From NCBI RefSeq assembly GCF_004795255.1, contig NZ_SSBQ01000002.1, positions 601,001 to 665,000 of the forward strand: DNA of 64,000 bases. The letters are read 5' to 3'. The DNA comes from Streptomyces sp. RKND-216. Its GTDB lineage: Bacteria; Actinomycetota; Actinomycetes; Streptomycetales; Streptomycetaceae. Positions within the stretch are counted from its first letter, which is position 1. Each line of letters begins with the position of its first letter. The position numbers and the translations under genes are program-made. This document shows, in pieces, positions 18,452-27,117 of the stretch. The notes beneath the pieces are model-generated. The model worked only from the letters and a program-made list of their open reading frames with translations. It did no database searches and was not told where the DNA came from.

Positions 18452-20854
18452 CTACGTACCCGTGAGGTGCTCGGGACGGACCGGCACCCGGTTGAGCGCC
18501 AGGCCCGTCGCGGCACGGATCGCGGACAGGACGGCGGGTGTGGAGGACAGGGTCGGCGCCTCTCCCACCCCCCGCAGGCCGTACGGCGCGTGCTCGTCGG
18601 CCAGTTCCAGCACGTCGACGGGGATGGTCGGCGTGTCGAGGATCGTCGGGATCAGGTAGTCCGTGAAGGAGGGGTTGCGGACCTTGCCGTCCTCCCCCAC
18701 CACGATCTCCTCCATCACCGCGAGGCCCAGGCCCTGCGTCGTGCCGCCCTGGATCTGGCCGATCACGGACTGCGGGTTGAGGGCCTTGCCGACGTCCTGC
18801 GCGCAGGCCAGCTCCACGACCTTGACCAGGCCGAGTTCGGTGTCGACCTCGACCACCGCGCGGTGCGCGGCGAACGAGTACTGGACGTGGCCGAAGCCCT
18901 GCCCGGTGCGCAGGTCGAACGGTTCGGTCGGCCGGTGGCGCCACTCGCTCTCGATGTCGACGGCCTGGTCCTCCAGGACGTCCGTCAGCGGGGCGAGCAC
19001 CTCGCCGCCGTCGGTGACGACCTTGCCGCCCTCCAGCAGCAGTTCGGCCGTGGCCCACGCCGGGTGGTAGGTGCCGAACTTGGCACGGCCGATCTCCAGG
19101 ACCTTCTCCCGGACCAGCTCACAGGTGTTCTTCACCGCGCCGCCGGTCACGTAGGTCTGGCGGGACGCGGACGTGGAGCCGGCGGAGCCCACCTGCGTGT
19201 CGGCGGGGTGGATGGTGACGTCGGTGACGCCCAGCTCGGTGCGGGCGATCTGCGCGTGCACGGTGACGCCGCCCTGCCCGACCTCGGCCATCGCGGTGTG
19301 CACCATGGCCACCGGCTTGCCGCCGACGACCTCCAGCCGCACCCGGGCGGTGGAGTAGTCGTCGAAGCCCTCGGAGAAGCCGACGTTCTTGATGCCGACC
19401 GCGTAGCCGACGCCGCGCACCACGCCCTCGCCGTGGGTGGTGTTGGACAGGCCGCCGGGCAGCGCCCGTACGTCGATGCCGGTGCCGGCGACCGCACCGG
19501 TGCCCTCCGCCGACTCCCACTGCCGCTCGGGGGGCAGCGGCATGGACTTCACACGGCGCAGGATCTCCGCGACGGGCGCCGGGGAGTCGACCTCCTGCCC
19601 GGTGGGCATGACGGTGCCCTGCGACATGGCGTTGAGCTGTCGGAACTCGACGGCGTCCATGCCGAGTTCGGCGGCCAGCTTGTCCATCTGCGCCTCGTAG
19701 GCGAAGCACGCCTGAACCGCGCCGAAGCCGCGCATCGCGCCGCACGGCGGGTTGTTGGTGTAGAGGGCGATCGCCTCGATGTCGACGTCGTCGATGACGT
19801 AGGGGCCGACCGAGAGGGACGAGGCGTTGCCGACGACGGCCGGGGAGGCGGACGCGTAGGCGCCGCCGTCCAGCACGATCCGGCACTTCATGTGCGTGAT
19901 CCGGCCGTCCCGGGTGGCGCCGTGCTCGTACCAGAGCTTCGCCGGGTGGCGGTGGACGTGGCCGAAGAACGACTCGAACCGGTTGTAGACGATCTTGACG
20001 GGCTTGCCGGTGCGCAGCGCCAGCAGACACGCGTGGATCTGCATGGACAGGTCCTCGCGGCCGCCGAACGCGCCGCCGACGCCGGACAGCGTCATGCGGA
20101 CCTTGTCCTCCGGCAGCCCCAGCACGGGGGCGATCTGCCGCAGGTCGGAGTGCAGCCACTGAGTGGCGATGTAGAGGTCGACGCCACCGTCCTCGGCGGG
20201 CACGGCGAGGCCGGACTCCGGGCCGAGGAAGGCCTGGTCCTGCATGCCGACCTCGTACTCGCCGGAAACGATCACGTCGGCGCGTGCCCGGGCCGCCTCG
20301 GCGTCGCCGCGCACGATGGGCTGGCGGTGCACGATGTTGGGGTGCGGCACGTGCGAGGCGTGGTGGTCGTCCCGGCCGGGGTGCAGCAGCGGGGCGTCCT
20401 CGGCGGTGGCGCTCGCCTCGTCGTGGACGACGGGCAGCGGCGCGTAGTCCACGACGATCTTCGCCGCCGCGCGGCGCGCGGTCTCCGGGTGGTCGGCGGC
20501 GACGAGCGCGACCGGCTCGCCGTGGTGCCGGACCCGCCCGTGCGCGAGGACGGGGGTGTCCTGGATCTCCAGGCCGTAGTTCTTCACCTCGGTGGGGAGG
20601 TCGTCGTAGGTGAGGACGGCGTACACGCCGGCCTGCTTCCAAGCCTCGGAGGTGTCGACGGAGCGGATCTCGGCGTGTGCGTGCGGGCTGCGCAGGGTGA
20701 AGCCCCACAGCATGTCCTCGTGCCACATGTCCGAGGAGTAGGCGAACTCGCCGGTGACCTTCAGCGTGCCGTCGGGGCGGAGGGTGGACTCGCCGATGCC
20801 GCCCCTGGTCTGGCTGCCCTGGCTCAGGGAGGTGGGAGTGCGTGTGACGCCCAT
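18452..20854 (-). CDS. xanthine dehydrogenase, molybdopterin-binding subunit
   Basis: An 800-residue large subunit of the xanthine oxidase family. It has GIGESTLRPDGTLKVTGEFAYS at the start, LRSPHAHAEIRSVD, GQGGVTVHAQIARTELGV (cofactor loop) and the late active-site region LVKVVELACAQDVGKALNP with GLGLAVMEE. It would oxidise hypoxanthine or xanthine to urate using Mo-MPT. The ATG at 20854 lies 5 nt after the stop of the 2Fe-2S gene. The three subunits are separate genes ordered FAD, Fe-S, Mo, as usual in Streptomyces. Confidence 0.92.
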   Translation of the reverse strand: MGVTRTPTSLSQGSQTRGGIGESTLRPDGTLKVTGEFAYSSDMWHEDMLWGFTLRSPHAHAEIRSVDTSEAWKQAGVYAVLTYDDLPTEVKNYGLEIQDTPVLAHGRVRHHGEPVALVAADHPETARRAAAKIVVDYAPLPVVHDEASATAEDAPLLHPGRDDHHASHVPHPNIVHRQPIVRGDAEAARARADVIVSGEYEVGMQDQAFLGPESGLAVPAEDGGVDLYIATQWLHSDLRQIAPVLGLPEDKVRMTLSGVGGAFGGREDLSMQIHACLLALRTGKPVKIVYNRFESFFGHVHRHPAKLWYEHGATRDGRITHMKCRIVLDGGAYASASPAVVGNASSLSVGPYVIDDVDIEAIALYTNNPPCGAMRGFGAVQACFAYEAQMDKLAAELGMDAVEFRQLNAMSQGTVMPTGQEVDSPAPVAEILRRVKSMPLPPERQWESAEGTGAVAGTGIDVRALPGGLSNTTHGEGVVRGVGYAVGIKNVGFSEGFDDYSTARVRLEVVGGKPVAMVHTAMAEVGQGGVTVHAQIARTELGVTDVTIHPADTQVGSAGSTSASRQTYVTGGAVKNTCELVREKVLEIGRAKFGTYHPAWATAELLLEGGKVVTDGGEVLAPLTDVLEDQAVDIESEWRHRPTEPFDLRTGQGFGHVQYSFAAHRAVVEVDTELGLVKVVELACAQDVGKALNPQSVIGQIQGGTTQGLGLAVMEEIVVGEDGKVRNPSFTDYLIPTILDTPTIPVDVLELADEHAPYGLRGVGEAPTLSSTPAVLSAIRAATGLALNRVPVRPEHLTGT

Positions 20855-20859
20855 GGTGG

Positions 20860-21474
20860 TCAGGCCCCCGTTCCCGCGGTCTGGGTCTCCTCGCGGGCGG
20901 CCGCGAGGCGGACCGCGTCGAGGATCTTCTCGTAGCCCGTGCAGCGGCACAGGTTGCCGGACAGCGCCTCGCGGATGTCCGCGTCGGACGGCTCCGGGTT
21001 GCGCTCGATCAGTTCGTCGGCGGCGACGAGCAGACCGGGTGTGCAGAAGCCGCACTGCACGGCGCCGGCGTCGATGAACGCCTGCTGCACCGTGGAGAGT
21101 TCGGCTGCCTCACCCGTCTGCGAGTCGGCCGGGCGGGCCTCCCAGCGCTGCGCCGCGTCCACCGAGGTGCCGGTGTTCTTCGCGTCGCCGCAGGCGCCGG
21201 AGGCGCAGCCCCCGGCCGCGCGCTGCCGGGCGTAGTCCGCCAGGCCCTCGACGGTGACCACGTCGCGGCCCTCGACCTGGCCGGCGGCGACCAGGCAGGC
21301 GCACACCGGGTCGCCATCCAGCCGGACCGTGCACGAGCCGCACTCGCCCTGCTCGCAGGCGTTCTTGGAACCGGGCAGGCCCATCCGCTCACGCAGCACG
21401 TAGAGCAGCGACTCGCCCTCCCAGACGTCGTCGGCCTCGTAGGGGCGGCCGTTGACCGTGAAATTCACGCGCAC
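20860..21474 (-). CDS. xanthine dehydrogenase, 2Fe-2S subunit
   Basis: A 204-residue iron-sulfur subunit. The plant-type [2Fe-2S] cluster cysteines are in GSKNACEQGECGSCTVRLDG with a downstream PVCACL. The second, all-helical cluster domain has VQCGFCTPGLL and LSGNLCRCTGYEKI. About 40 extra residues rich in Gly/Ala link the two domains. It passes electrons from the Mo site to FAD. The GTG at 21474 has GGAGG 6 nt upstream and overlaps the FAD gene end; a second GTG at 21468 would overlap it by GTGA. Confidence 0.92.
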   Translation of the reverse strand: MRVNFTVNGRPYEADDVWEGESLLYVLRERMGLPGSKNACEQGECGSCTVRLDGDPVCACLVAAGQVEGRDVVTVEGLADYARQRAAGGCASGACGDAKNTGTSVDAAQRWEARPADSQTGEAAELSTVQQAFIDAGAVQCGFCTPGLLVAADELIERNPEPSDADIREALSGNLCRCTGYEKILDAVRLAAAREETQTAGTGA

Positions 21475-22364
21475 TGTGCGCCTCCTTCGGTGGTGCTGCG
21501 GCCCGCGCGGTAGGACTCCCAGGTCCAGCCGAGGGTGCGGCGGGCCATGACGCCGACCGCGTGCCGGCGGTACTTCGCACTGCCGCGTACGTCGTCGATG
21601 GGATTGCAGGCGCCGGAGGCCAACTCGGCGAACTGCCGGGCGACCGAGGGGGTGATCCTGGCGCCGCTGTCCCAGAACCCGCCCTCCTCCAGGGCGGCGT
21701 TCAGGAAGTCCTCCGCCTCGCGGGCGCGGACCGGGGTCGGCGCGGCCGATCCGATGCCGGTGCGGACCGTGCGGGTCTCCGGGTGCAACGCCAGGCCGAA
21801 CGCGCAGACCGCGATGACCATGGCGTTCCGGGTGCCGACCTTGGAGAACTGCTGCGGGCCGTCCGCCTTCTTGATGTGCACGGCACGGATCAGCTCGTCG
21901 TCGGCCAGGGCGTTCCGCTTCACGCCGGTGAAGAACTCCTCCACCGGGATGCGGCGCGTGCCGCGCACGGACTCGGCCTCCACCTGTGCTCCGGCGGCCA
22001 GCAGGGCGGGGTGGGAGTCTCCGGCCGGAGAGGCCGCGCCCAGGTTGCCGCCGACGCTGCCGCGGTTGCGGATCTGGGGTGACCCGACGGTGTGGCCGGC
22101 CAGCGCCAGACCGGGGAGTTCGGCGCGCAGATGCTCGATGATGCGGGTGTAGGACACGGACGCTCCGAGACGTACCGTGTCCTCGCCGACCTCCCACTCG
22201 TACAGGTCGGCGATGCGGTTGAGGTCGAGCAGGTGCTCGGGCCGGCGGTGGTCGAAGTTCAGCTCGACCATCACGTCCGTGCCGCCCGCGATGGGTACAG
22301 CTGTCGGGTGCTCCGCCTTCGCGGCGAGCGCCTCCTCCCAGCTGGCGGGGCGCAGGAACTCCAT
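21465..22364 (-). CDS. xanthine dehydrogenase, FAD-binding subunit
   Basis: A 299-residue FAD_binding_5/CO-dehydrogenase flavoprotein-type subunit. FAD motifs are VPIAGGTDVMVELNFD and IRNRGSVGGNLGAASPAGDS, followed by a C-terminal CO_deh_flav_C domain from about residue 185 (KVGTRNAMVIAVCAFGLALH). It hands electrons to NAD+. It is the first gene of the xdh operon and faces the PucR regulator across a 253-bp intergenic region. Confidence 0.9.
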   Translation of the reverse strand: MEFLRPASWEEALAAKAEHPTAVPIAGGTDVMVELNFDHRRPEHLLDLNRIADLYEWEVGEDTVRLGASVSYTRIIEHLRAELPGLALAGHTVGSPQIRNRGSVGGNLGAASPAGDSHPALLAAGAQVEAESVRGTRRIPVEEFFTGVKRNALADDELIRAVHIKKADGPQQFSKVGTRNAMVIAVCAFGLALHPETRTVRTGIGSAAPTPVRAREAEDFLNAALEEGGFWDSGARITPSVARQFAELASGACNPIDDVRGSAKYRRHAVGVMARRTLGWTWESYRAGRSTTEGGAQCA

Positions 22365-22531
22365 GGGTGTCTCTTCTCAGGTCGCTTGCGCGGCTGTGGC
22401 GGACCGGCTCCGGGAGCGGGGGCCGGAGCGGTTCATCTTGCGTTCATCTGGTGTGTGACCCAGTACACCGACGCGCGGCGGAAGCGGTGCAGTCACCGAA
22501 ACCATGAACCGACTGGCTGGCCGACGACGCC

Positions 22532-22553
22532 CTCTTGTAGATTCAAACAAGAG
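22532..22553 (+). promoter_or_regulatory. palindromic operator candidate between xdh operon and pucR-like gene
   Basis: Arms CTCTTGT (22532-22538) and ACAAGAG (22547-22553) are perfect inverted copies around an AT-rich 8-nt centre. The region is markedly AT-richer than its surroundings. It lies 64 bp before the regulator's ATG and about 170 bp before the xdh operon. It could be the PucR binding site controlling both directions. Confidence 0.45.
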
Positions 22554-22617
22554 CCGGGCGCAGCTCAGCGCACGGTGATCACGACATTACTCATCGCGAC
22601 GAACGGCGGGCGACGAC

Positions 22618-24324
22618 ATGCGGCTGCGCGCACTCCTGGAGACCGAGTCGCTCGGGCTGCGGCTGCTGTGCGGCGACGACGAGCTCGACCGCACGGTGCG
22701 CGGCGTCATGACCACCGACCTGCGCGACCCCAGCCGGTACCTCGCGGGCGGCGAGCTGGTGCTGACCGGCCTGGCCTGGCGGCACTCCGCCGAGGACTCC
22801 GAGCCCTTCGCGCGCCTCCTCACCGGGGCGGGCGTCGCCGGGCTCGCGGCCGGTGAGGCCGAGCTCGGCTCGGTGCCGGACGACCTGGTCGCGGCCTGCG
22901 CACGGCACCGGCTGCCGCTGTTCGCCGTCGACGAGGACGTGGCCTTCGCGACGATCACCGAGCACGTGGTGCGGCAGGTGTCCGCGGGGCGGGCCGGCGA
23001 CCTCGCCGCCGTGGTCGACCGGCACCGCCGGCTGATGTCCTCCGGGCCGGCGGGCGGCGGCCCGGACGCGGTACTGGAACTGCTCGTCTCCGACCTGGAC
23101 CTGCGGGCGTGGGTTCTGGCCTCGACGGGGCGTCAGGTCGCGGGCTCCTCCCCCGGCGAGGTGCTGCGGCTGCCGTCCTCGGTGCGGGCCCGGCTGGCCG
23201 GCGAGCACCTCGCCGCGGTCCGGACCGGGCGGCGCGGGCCGCACCGGGTGCGGGTGGACGGCGTCACGTACGCGCTGTTCCGGGTGAGCGGCGGCGCGGA
23301 CGCCCCGGGCGGGGCCCCGGCCGACCCGCGGCGCACGGTGCTCTCCGACTGGCTGCTCGCGGTGGAGGCCGACACCGGCGACTGGCCGGCCGAACGGCTC
23401 GACCTGCTGCACGGCGTCACCCAGCTCATCGCCGTGGAGCGCGAACGCCGGGACGCGGCGCGGACCGTACGGCGGCGGCTGGCGCAGGAGGTCCTGGAGC
23501 TGGTGCTCTCCGGCGCGCCGCCGGCGGAGATCGCCGCGCGGCTGCGGCTGACCGCGCCGGTGCTGCTGCCGGGGCTGGGCAGCGCCCCGCGCTGGCAGGT
23601 CGTCACCGCCGCCGTGGACTGGTCCGGGGAGGGCGCCGCCGCTCTCGAGGGCGGGCCGGTGGCGCAGACGCTCCTGGAGGAACTGCTGGTCGACGTGGAG
23701 ACGCCGGGGGGCGAGGCCGCGGACCGGATCGCCGTCGCGCACACCGGCGACGAGGCGGTGGCGCTGGTGCCGCTGCCCGCCCCTGTGGGCGGTGAGCCGG
23801 GCGAGGAAGGTGCGGCAGCGGCGGCACCCGAGCTGGAGGCGGACGCCCTCTGCGCGGCGGTACGAGCACCGATGGAGCGCGGTCTCGCCGGCGACGGGCG
23901 GCTCACGCTCGGCGTGAGCGCGGCGGTGCACTCGGCGGAGGGGCTGCGCGGGGCGCTGGAGGAGGCGCGCCACGCGCGGCGCGTCGCCGCGGCGCGGCCC
24001 GGCGCGGTGTGCGCGGCGGGCCACGCGGAGCTGGCCTCGCACGTCCTGCTGCTGCCGTTCGTGCCGGACGACGTGCGGCGCGCGTTCACGGCGCGCCTGC
24101 TGGACCCGTTGTGGGAGTACGACCGGCGGCACCGGGCGGAGCTGGTGCCGACACTGGACGCCTTCCTCTCCGCCGACGGTTCCTGGACGCGGTGCGCGTC
24201 CCGGCTCCACCTGCACGTCAATACCCTGCGGTACCGGATGGGCCGCATCGAGCAGCTGACCGGCCGCGACCTCAGCCGCCTAGAGGACAAGCTCGACTTC
24301 TTCCTCGCCCTCCGCATGAGCTGA
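22618..24324 (+). CDS. PucR-family purine catabolism regulator
   Basis: A 568-residue regulator. Residues 1-125 are the PucR N-terminal domain (LGLRLLCGDDELDRTVRGVM, ASRYLAGGELVLTGLAW-like), the middle holds a CdaR/GGDEF-like region (about 300-460), and the C-terminus is the HTH_30 DNA-binding domain (TLDAFLSADGSWTRCASRLH, then VNTLRYRMGRIEQLTGRDLS). PucR proteins sense purine catabolites and switch xanthine dehydrogenase and transport genes. Its divergent position to the xdh operon supports this. Start ATG at 22618 is the first in frame after the intergenic region. Confidence 0.9.
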   Translation: MRLRALLETESLGLRLLCGDDELDRTVRGVMTTDLRDPSRYLAGGELVLTGLAWRHSAEDSEPFARLLTGAGVAGLAAGEAELGSVPDDLVAACARHRLPLFAVDEDVAFATITEHVVRQVSAGRAGDLAAVVDRHRRLMSSGPAGGGPDAVLELLVSDLDLRAWVLASTGRQVAGSSPGEVLRLPSSVRARLAGEHLAAVRTGRRGPHRVRVDGVTYALFRVSGGADAPGGAPADPRRTVLSDWLLAVEADTGDWPAERLDLLHGVTQLIAVERERRDAARTVRRRLAQEVLELVLSGAPPAEIAARLRLTAPVLLPGLGSAPRWQVVTAAVDWSGEGAAALEGGPVAQTLLEELLVDVETPGGEAADRIAVAHTGDEAVALVPLPAPVGGEPGEEGAAAAAPELEADALCAAVRAPMERGLAGDGRLTLGVSAAVHSAEGLRGALEEARHARRVAAARPGAVCAAGHAELASHVLLLPFVPDDVRRAFTARLLDPLWEYDRRHRAELVPTLDAFLSADGSWTRCASRLHLHVNTLRYRMGRIEQLTGRDLSRLEDKLDFFLALRMS

Positions 24325-24383
24325 CGCACTGGCGCGGCCTGCGGCGCGCCCGTTCGAACAGCTGCGGCCTGGCACGTGAAGCC

Positions 24384-24608
24384 GTGCCGGTGGCGGACGC
24401 GGCCGTCAAGTGGCGCCATCCGGCGTGGGTGCACCCGCCGGGGACGATCCTGTTCAGGATCAGCGGCCACGCCCGGCACGCGAGCGTCACGTTCACGCCC
24501 AGCACCCGCGAAGCCTTCGCCGCCGAACCGACCGGTTCCGGAACCGGCAGGGGGACGGCCGGGCTCCCGCACGGCGCCCCGGCGCCGGCCGACCACCCCA
24601 CCGCATGA
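24384..24608 (+). CDS. possible small protein or gene remnant, unknown
   Basis: This reading has strong GC bias at third positions (GTG at 24384 to TGA at 24608, 74 residues, e.g. DAAVKWRHPAWVHPPGTILF, then ASVTFTPSTREAFAAEP). It is followed by a Gly/Pro-rich tail. It lies in the 334-bp gap between the PucR gene and the sigma-factor gene. The ribosome binding site is poor. The end of the matched segment faintly recalls DUF397 proteins, but the rest does not. It may be a short real gene or the leftover of one. Confidence 0.25.
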   Translation: MPVADAAVKWRHPAWVHPPGTILFRISGHARHASVTFTPSTREAFAAEPTGSGTGRGTAGLPHGAPAPADHPTA

Positions 24609-24658
24609 TCGCGTGCCGCGTCCGCGAGCACGAGGACGCGGCGTGCCGTGGAGGTGAG

Positions 24659-25402
24659 TCAGGTGGTGGTGAGGCTCCGGCGGAGGCGGTGCAGACCGCG
24701 GCGGGTGTGACTCTTCACCGTGCCGAGCGCCAGACCCGTCCGCTCGGCGATCTGCACCTGCGTCAGGTCGTCGTAGAAGGCGAGGCACAGTACCCGTCGC
24801 TGAGGAGCCGGCAGCGTGGCCAGTTCGTGCGCCACGAGGACGCGGTCCAGCACGGCGTCCACCTCCGCGGGAACGCGTCCGCCAGCCGCCGGGGCCTGAC
24901 GCGCGGCGGCCTTGTCGTGGAGGTCCCGGCGCCGGGTGCGCGCGGAGAGCGCGTCGGCGATCTTGCGACGGGTGATCCCGACGAGCCACCCGGCCAGCGC
25001 CCCTCGCTCCGGCCGGTAGCCGTGCCTGCCGCGCCACGCGGCGAGGAACACCTGCTGGGTGACGTCCTCCGCCTCGTCGCGGTCTCCCAGTGCGCGCGAG
25101 GCGAGGGTGAAGACGAGGGCGGACCAGCGCCGGTGAACGGCCGCGAGGGCGAGTTCGTCGCCGCGTACGAACGCCGCGGCGAGTTCCTTGTCGGCACGGG
25201 CTTCGTCGGCCACGGCTTCGTCGGCCACGGCTTCTTCGGCCACGGCTTCTTCGGCCACGGCTTCTTCGGCACGGGATTCTCCGGCGAGGGACTCCCGGGC
25301 CGCGAGGGTCCGGTCGTCGTCGTGCTGTGCTGCCGTACGGCCGTCCGCCCCGGACGCGAACCGGAATCCGGGGCCCACGACGCGCAGGGGGCTGACCTTC
25401 AT
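24659..25402 (-). CDS. ECF sigma factor, LitS-like, with repeat-containing N-terminus
   Basis: A 247-residue sigma factor. Residues 70-130 form region 2 (FTLASRALGDRDEAEDVTQQ, then VFLAAWRGRHGYRPERGALA) and 180-240 region 4 (LPAPQRRVLCLAFYDDLTQVQIAERTGLALGTVKSH, shown as separate stretches). Before region 2, residues about 43-67 are five imperfect AE/D-EAV pentapeptides. It is divergent from a LitR-like MerR regulator, the arrangement of litS/litR in S. coelicolor, where LitS drives light-induced carotenoid genes. No carotenoid gene is in the window, so its regulon is unknown. The start has a strong GGGAGGAAAG. Confidence 0.82.
   Translation of the reverse strand: MKVSPLRVVGPGFRFASGADGRTAAQHDDDRTLAARESLAGESRAEEAVAEEAVAEEAVADEAVADEARADKELAAAFVRGDELALAAVHRRWSALVFTLASRALGDRDEAEDVTQQVFLAAWRGRHGYRPERGALAGWLVGITRRKIADALSARTRRRDLHDKAAARQAPAAGGRVPAEVDAVLDRVLVAHELATLPAPQRRVLCLAFYDDLTQVQIAERTGLALGTVKSHTRRGLHRLRRSLTTT
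25198..25274. repeat. 15-bp tandem repeat, five copies, inside the sigma gene
   Basis: Five consecutive near-identical 15-bp units (GGCCACGGCTTCTTC or the GTC variant) encode, on the minus strand, repeated A-E/D-E-A-V pentapeptides. Copies differ at one or two bases, so the array is young. It keeps the reading frame because the unit is a multiple of three. Copy number may vary between strains. Confidence 0.8.
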
Positions 25403-25525
25403 GGGCTTTCCTCCCGCCGTGCGCTGCGCCGGCCGTGACGGCCGGTACGACCGAGTCTTGGCAAACGATGCATTCCCGACAACTTGCATTGATTCTGCGT
25501 CGTCTCGGCGACGTATCGTGGGCGC
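25403..25525. promoter_or_regulatory. divergent promoter region of the LitS/LitR-like pair
   Basis: This 123-bp AT-richer region contains two direct TGCATT elements 18 bp apart (within 25470-25490), which could be MerR-type operator half-sites. For the plus-strand gene, TATCGT (25514-25519) sits only 6 bp before the ATG at 25526, with TTGATT (25489-25494) 19 bp upstream, suggesting a leaderless transcript. The assignments are tentative. Confidence 0.35.
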
Positions 25526-26536
25526 ATGGACGCGTCCCGCCCGGAGCACACCGCAGGGCAGACCACGGGTGCCGTGGCCCGGCGGATCGGGGTGTCGCCG
25601 ACCACCCTGCGCTCGTGGGACCGGCGCTACGGCCTGGGCCCGTCCCTCCGGGAACAGGGCAGACACCGCAGGTGGACGCCGGGCGACATCGCCGTGCTGG
25701 AAGAGATGTGCCGGCTGACCTCGGCGGGCGTCCCGCCCGCCGAGGCGGCGAAGGCGGCACTCGGCGCGGCCGGGTCGTCCACATCGGTCGGTGCCGAAAC
25801 GATGCAGGAGCCGGAGAAGGCGCCCGCGCAGCCGACCGGTGGCGGCGGCCTGCCGCTGGGCGACGTACGCCAGGAGTGCCGCGGGCTGGCGCGTGCGGCC
25901 GTGCGGCTCGACGCCGCGGCGGTCCAGGCGGGGCTGGCGACGGCGATCGGCGAGTACGGCCTGGTGTCGGCGTGGGAGGAGGTCATGATGCCCGCGCTGC
26001 GCGCCGTCGGCCTCAAGTGGTCGAACTCCGGGGACCGGTACGTGGAAGTGGAGCACCTGCTGTCGTGGCACGTCTCGGCGACGCTGCGGGCGGCGGCTGC
26101 CGCCGCGCCCGGTGACGTCCCCGACACGGTCTCCGCCCGGGACGGGAGGAGCGGCCGCGGACCCGTGGTACTGGCCTGCGTGCCGGGCGAGCTGCACGCG
26201 CTGCCGCTGGAGGCGCTGGCCGCGGGCCTGGCCCGGCGCGGGCTCCCGGTGCTGATGTTCGGCGCCGCGGTGCCCGTGCCGGCGCTGGAGGAGGCCGTGC
26301 GGCGGACCGGACCGTCGGCGGTGGTCCTGTGGGCACAGACGTCGTCGGCGGCGGACTGGCCGCTGGCCCGGCACGTCGGCGCGATGGGGTGGGGTGTGCG
26401 GGGAGCGCGCCGCCACCCGGCCGTGGTCGCCGCCGGGCCGGGCTGGGCGTCACCACACCTGCCGCTGCCCGGAGCCCACCGGCCCCGCAGCCTGCACAAC
26501 GCGCTGTCCCTACTGGAGAATCTCGCCTCCGCGTAG
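25526..26536 (+). CDS. litR: LitR-like MerR regulator with B12-binding domain
   Basis: A 336-residue regulator. The MerR helix-turn-helix is at 15-80 (VARRIGVSPTTLRSWDRRYG). The four-helix cap domain at 110-200 carries a W...EH element (LKWSNSGDRYVEVEHLLSWH) like that of CarH/LitR photoreceptors. The Rossmann B12-binding domain follows with CVPGELHALPLEALAAGL, where the His of the D/ExHxx motif would bind cobalt from below. Known relatives use adenosylcobalamin as a light sensor and repress in the dark. It is divergent from the LitS-like sigma gene. A Gly/Ala/Pro-rich linker of about 30 residues joins the HTH to the sensor part. Confidence 0.85.
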   Translation: MDASRPEHTAGQTTGAVARRIGVSPTTLRSWDRRYGLGPSLREQGRHRRWTPGDIAVLEEMCRLTSAGVPPAEAAKAALGAAGSSTSVGAETMQEPEKAPAQPTGGGGLPLGDVRQECRGLARAAVRLDAAAVQAGLATAIGEYGLVSAWEEVMMPALRAVGLKWSNSGDRYVEVEHLLSWHVSATLRAAAAAAPGDVPDTVSARDGRSGRGPVVLACVPGELHALPLEALAAGLARRGLPVLMFGAAVPVPALEEAVRRTGPSAVVLWAQTSSAADWPLARHVGAMGWGVRGARRHPAVVAAGPGWASPHLPLPGAHRPRSLHNALSLLENLASA

Positions 26537-26544
26537 CAGCCGGA

Positions 26545-26739
26545 CGGTCAGCCCCAGACGGCAGTGCCTCGCCCTCCGGGGCCAGGAGGACGTCCAGGGT
26601 GGCGCGCTCGTCCGCCTCGAAACGGCCGTCGAGGCGGAGTTCGACACACGGCTGCCGGGCTGGTTCGGTGCCGCCGGGGAGGAGCCGTTGGAGGTCCTGT
26701 CGCTGTTCGACGGCCAGGGCGACCTGAGTGGCAGTCACC
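26545..26739 (-). pseudogene. coding-like remnant of an unrecognised gene
   Basis: Read on the minus strand from a GTG at 26739, codons show strong third-position GC and a protein-like sequence (VTATQVALAVEQRQDLQRLL, then VELRLDGRFEADERATLDVL). The frame has no stop before it enters the 3' end of the LitR-like gene from the opposite side, where coding character ends. It is best explained as a gene whose 3' part has been deleted. I do not recognise the family. Confidence 0.3.
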
Positions 26740-27117
26740 CTGCCCGCACGCCGCCGCCGTCGCTCTTTCCCGTACATGGCTTCCGCGGACTGCCGGCGCG
26801 TCAGAAAGCGCTGCGTGCGGCGCTTCGGTGCAGGTCGCCGACATGCGTGGATTGGTCACTTCGCCATGCTCACGGCAGTCCGTCACCTCATCAGTTCCGC
26901 CTCACGGCAGGGGCTTCGGCCTGCCCCGCCCCACCGGGGACACCCCTCCGGGCGCAGGTCCGATCCGGGGGCGGCGTCCGGAGCGTACTGCGCCGTGCGG
27001 GGGACCACGTCCCCGTTCGGTCCATCAGCGAGCATTCCAGTACGTCATATGACGAACCCTCTGATTACGGTCACTGTGAGGCACAACCATCGGGGCACCC
27101 CCCGGATTGGAGTCACC
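26740..27117. other. intergenic region before the GH26-like gene
   Basis: No recognisable gene. GC content drops and coding bias disappears, in keeping with a regulatory region for the downstream secreted glycosidase; no certain promoter was found. An AT-rich patch near 27035-27065 is the most likely place. Confidence 0.4.

Noticed and set aside
18137..20935. Very long plus-strand open frame (932 codons) across the xdh genes
   Set aside because: It is the antisense of the xanthine dehydrogenase large subunit; its sequence is the Val/Gly/Arg-rich type of shadow frames in GC-rich DNA and no family is recognised.
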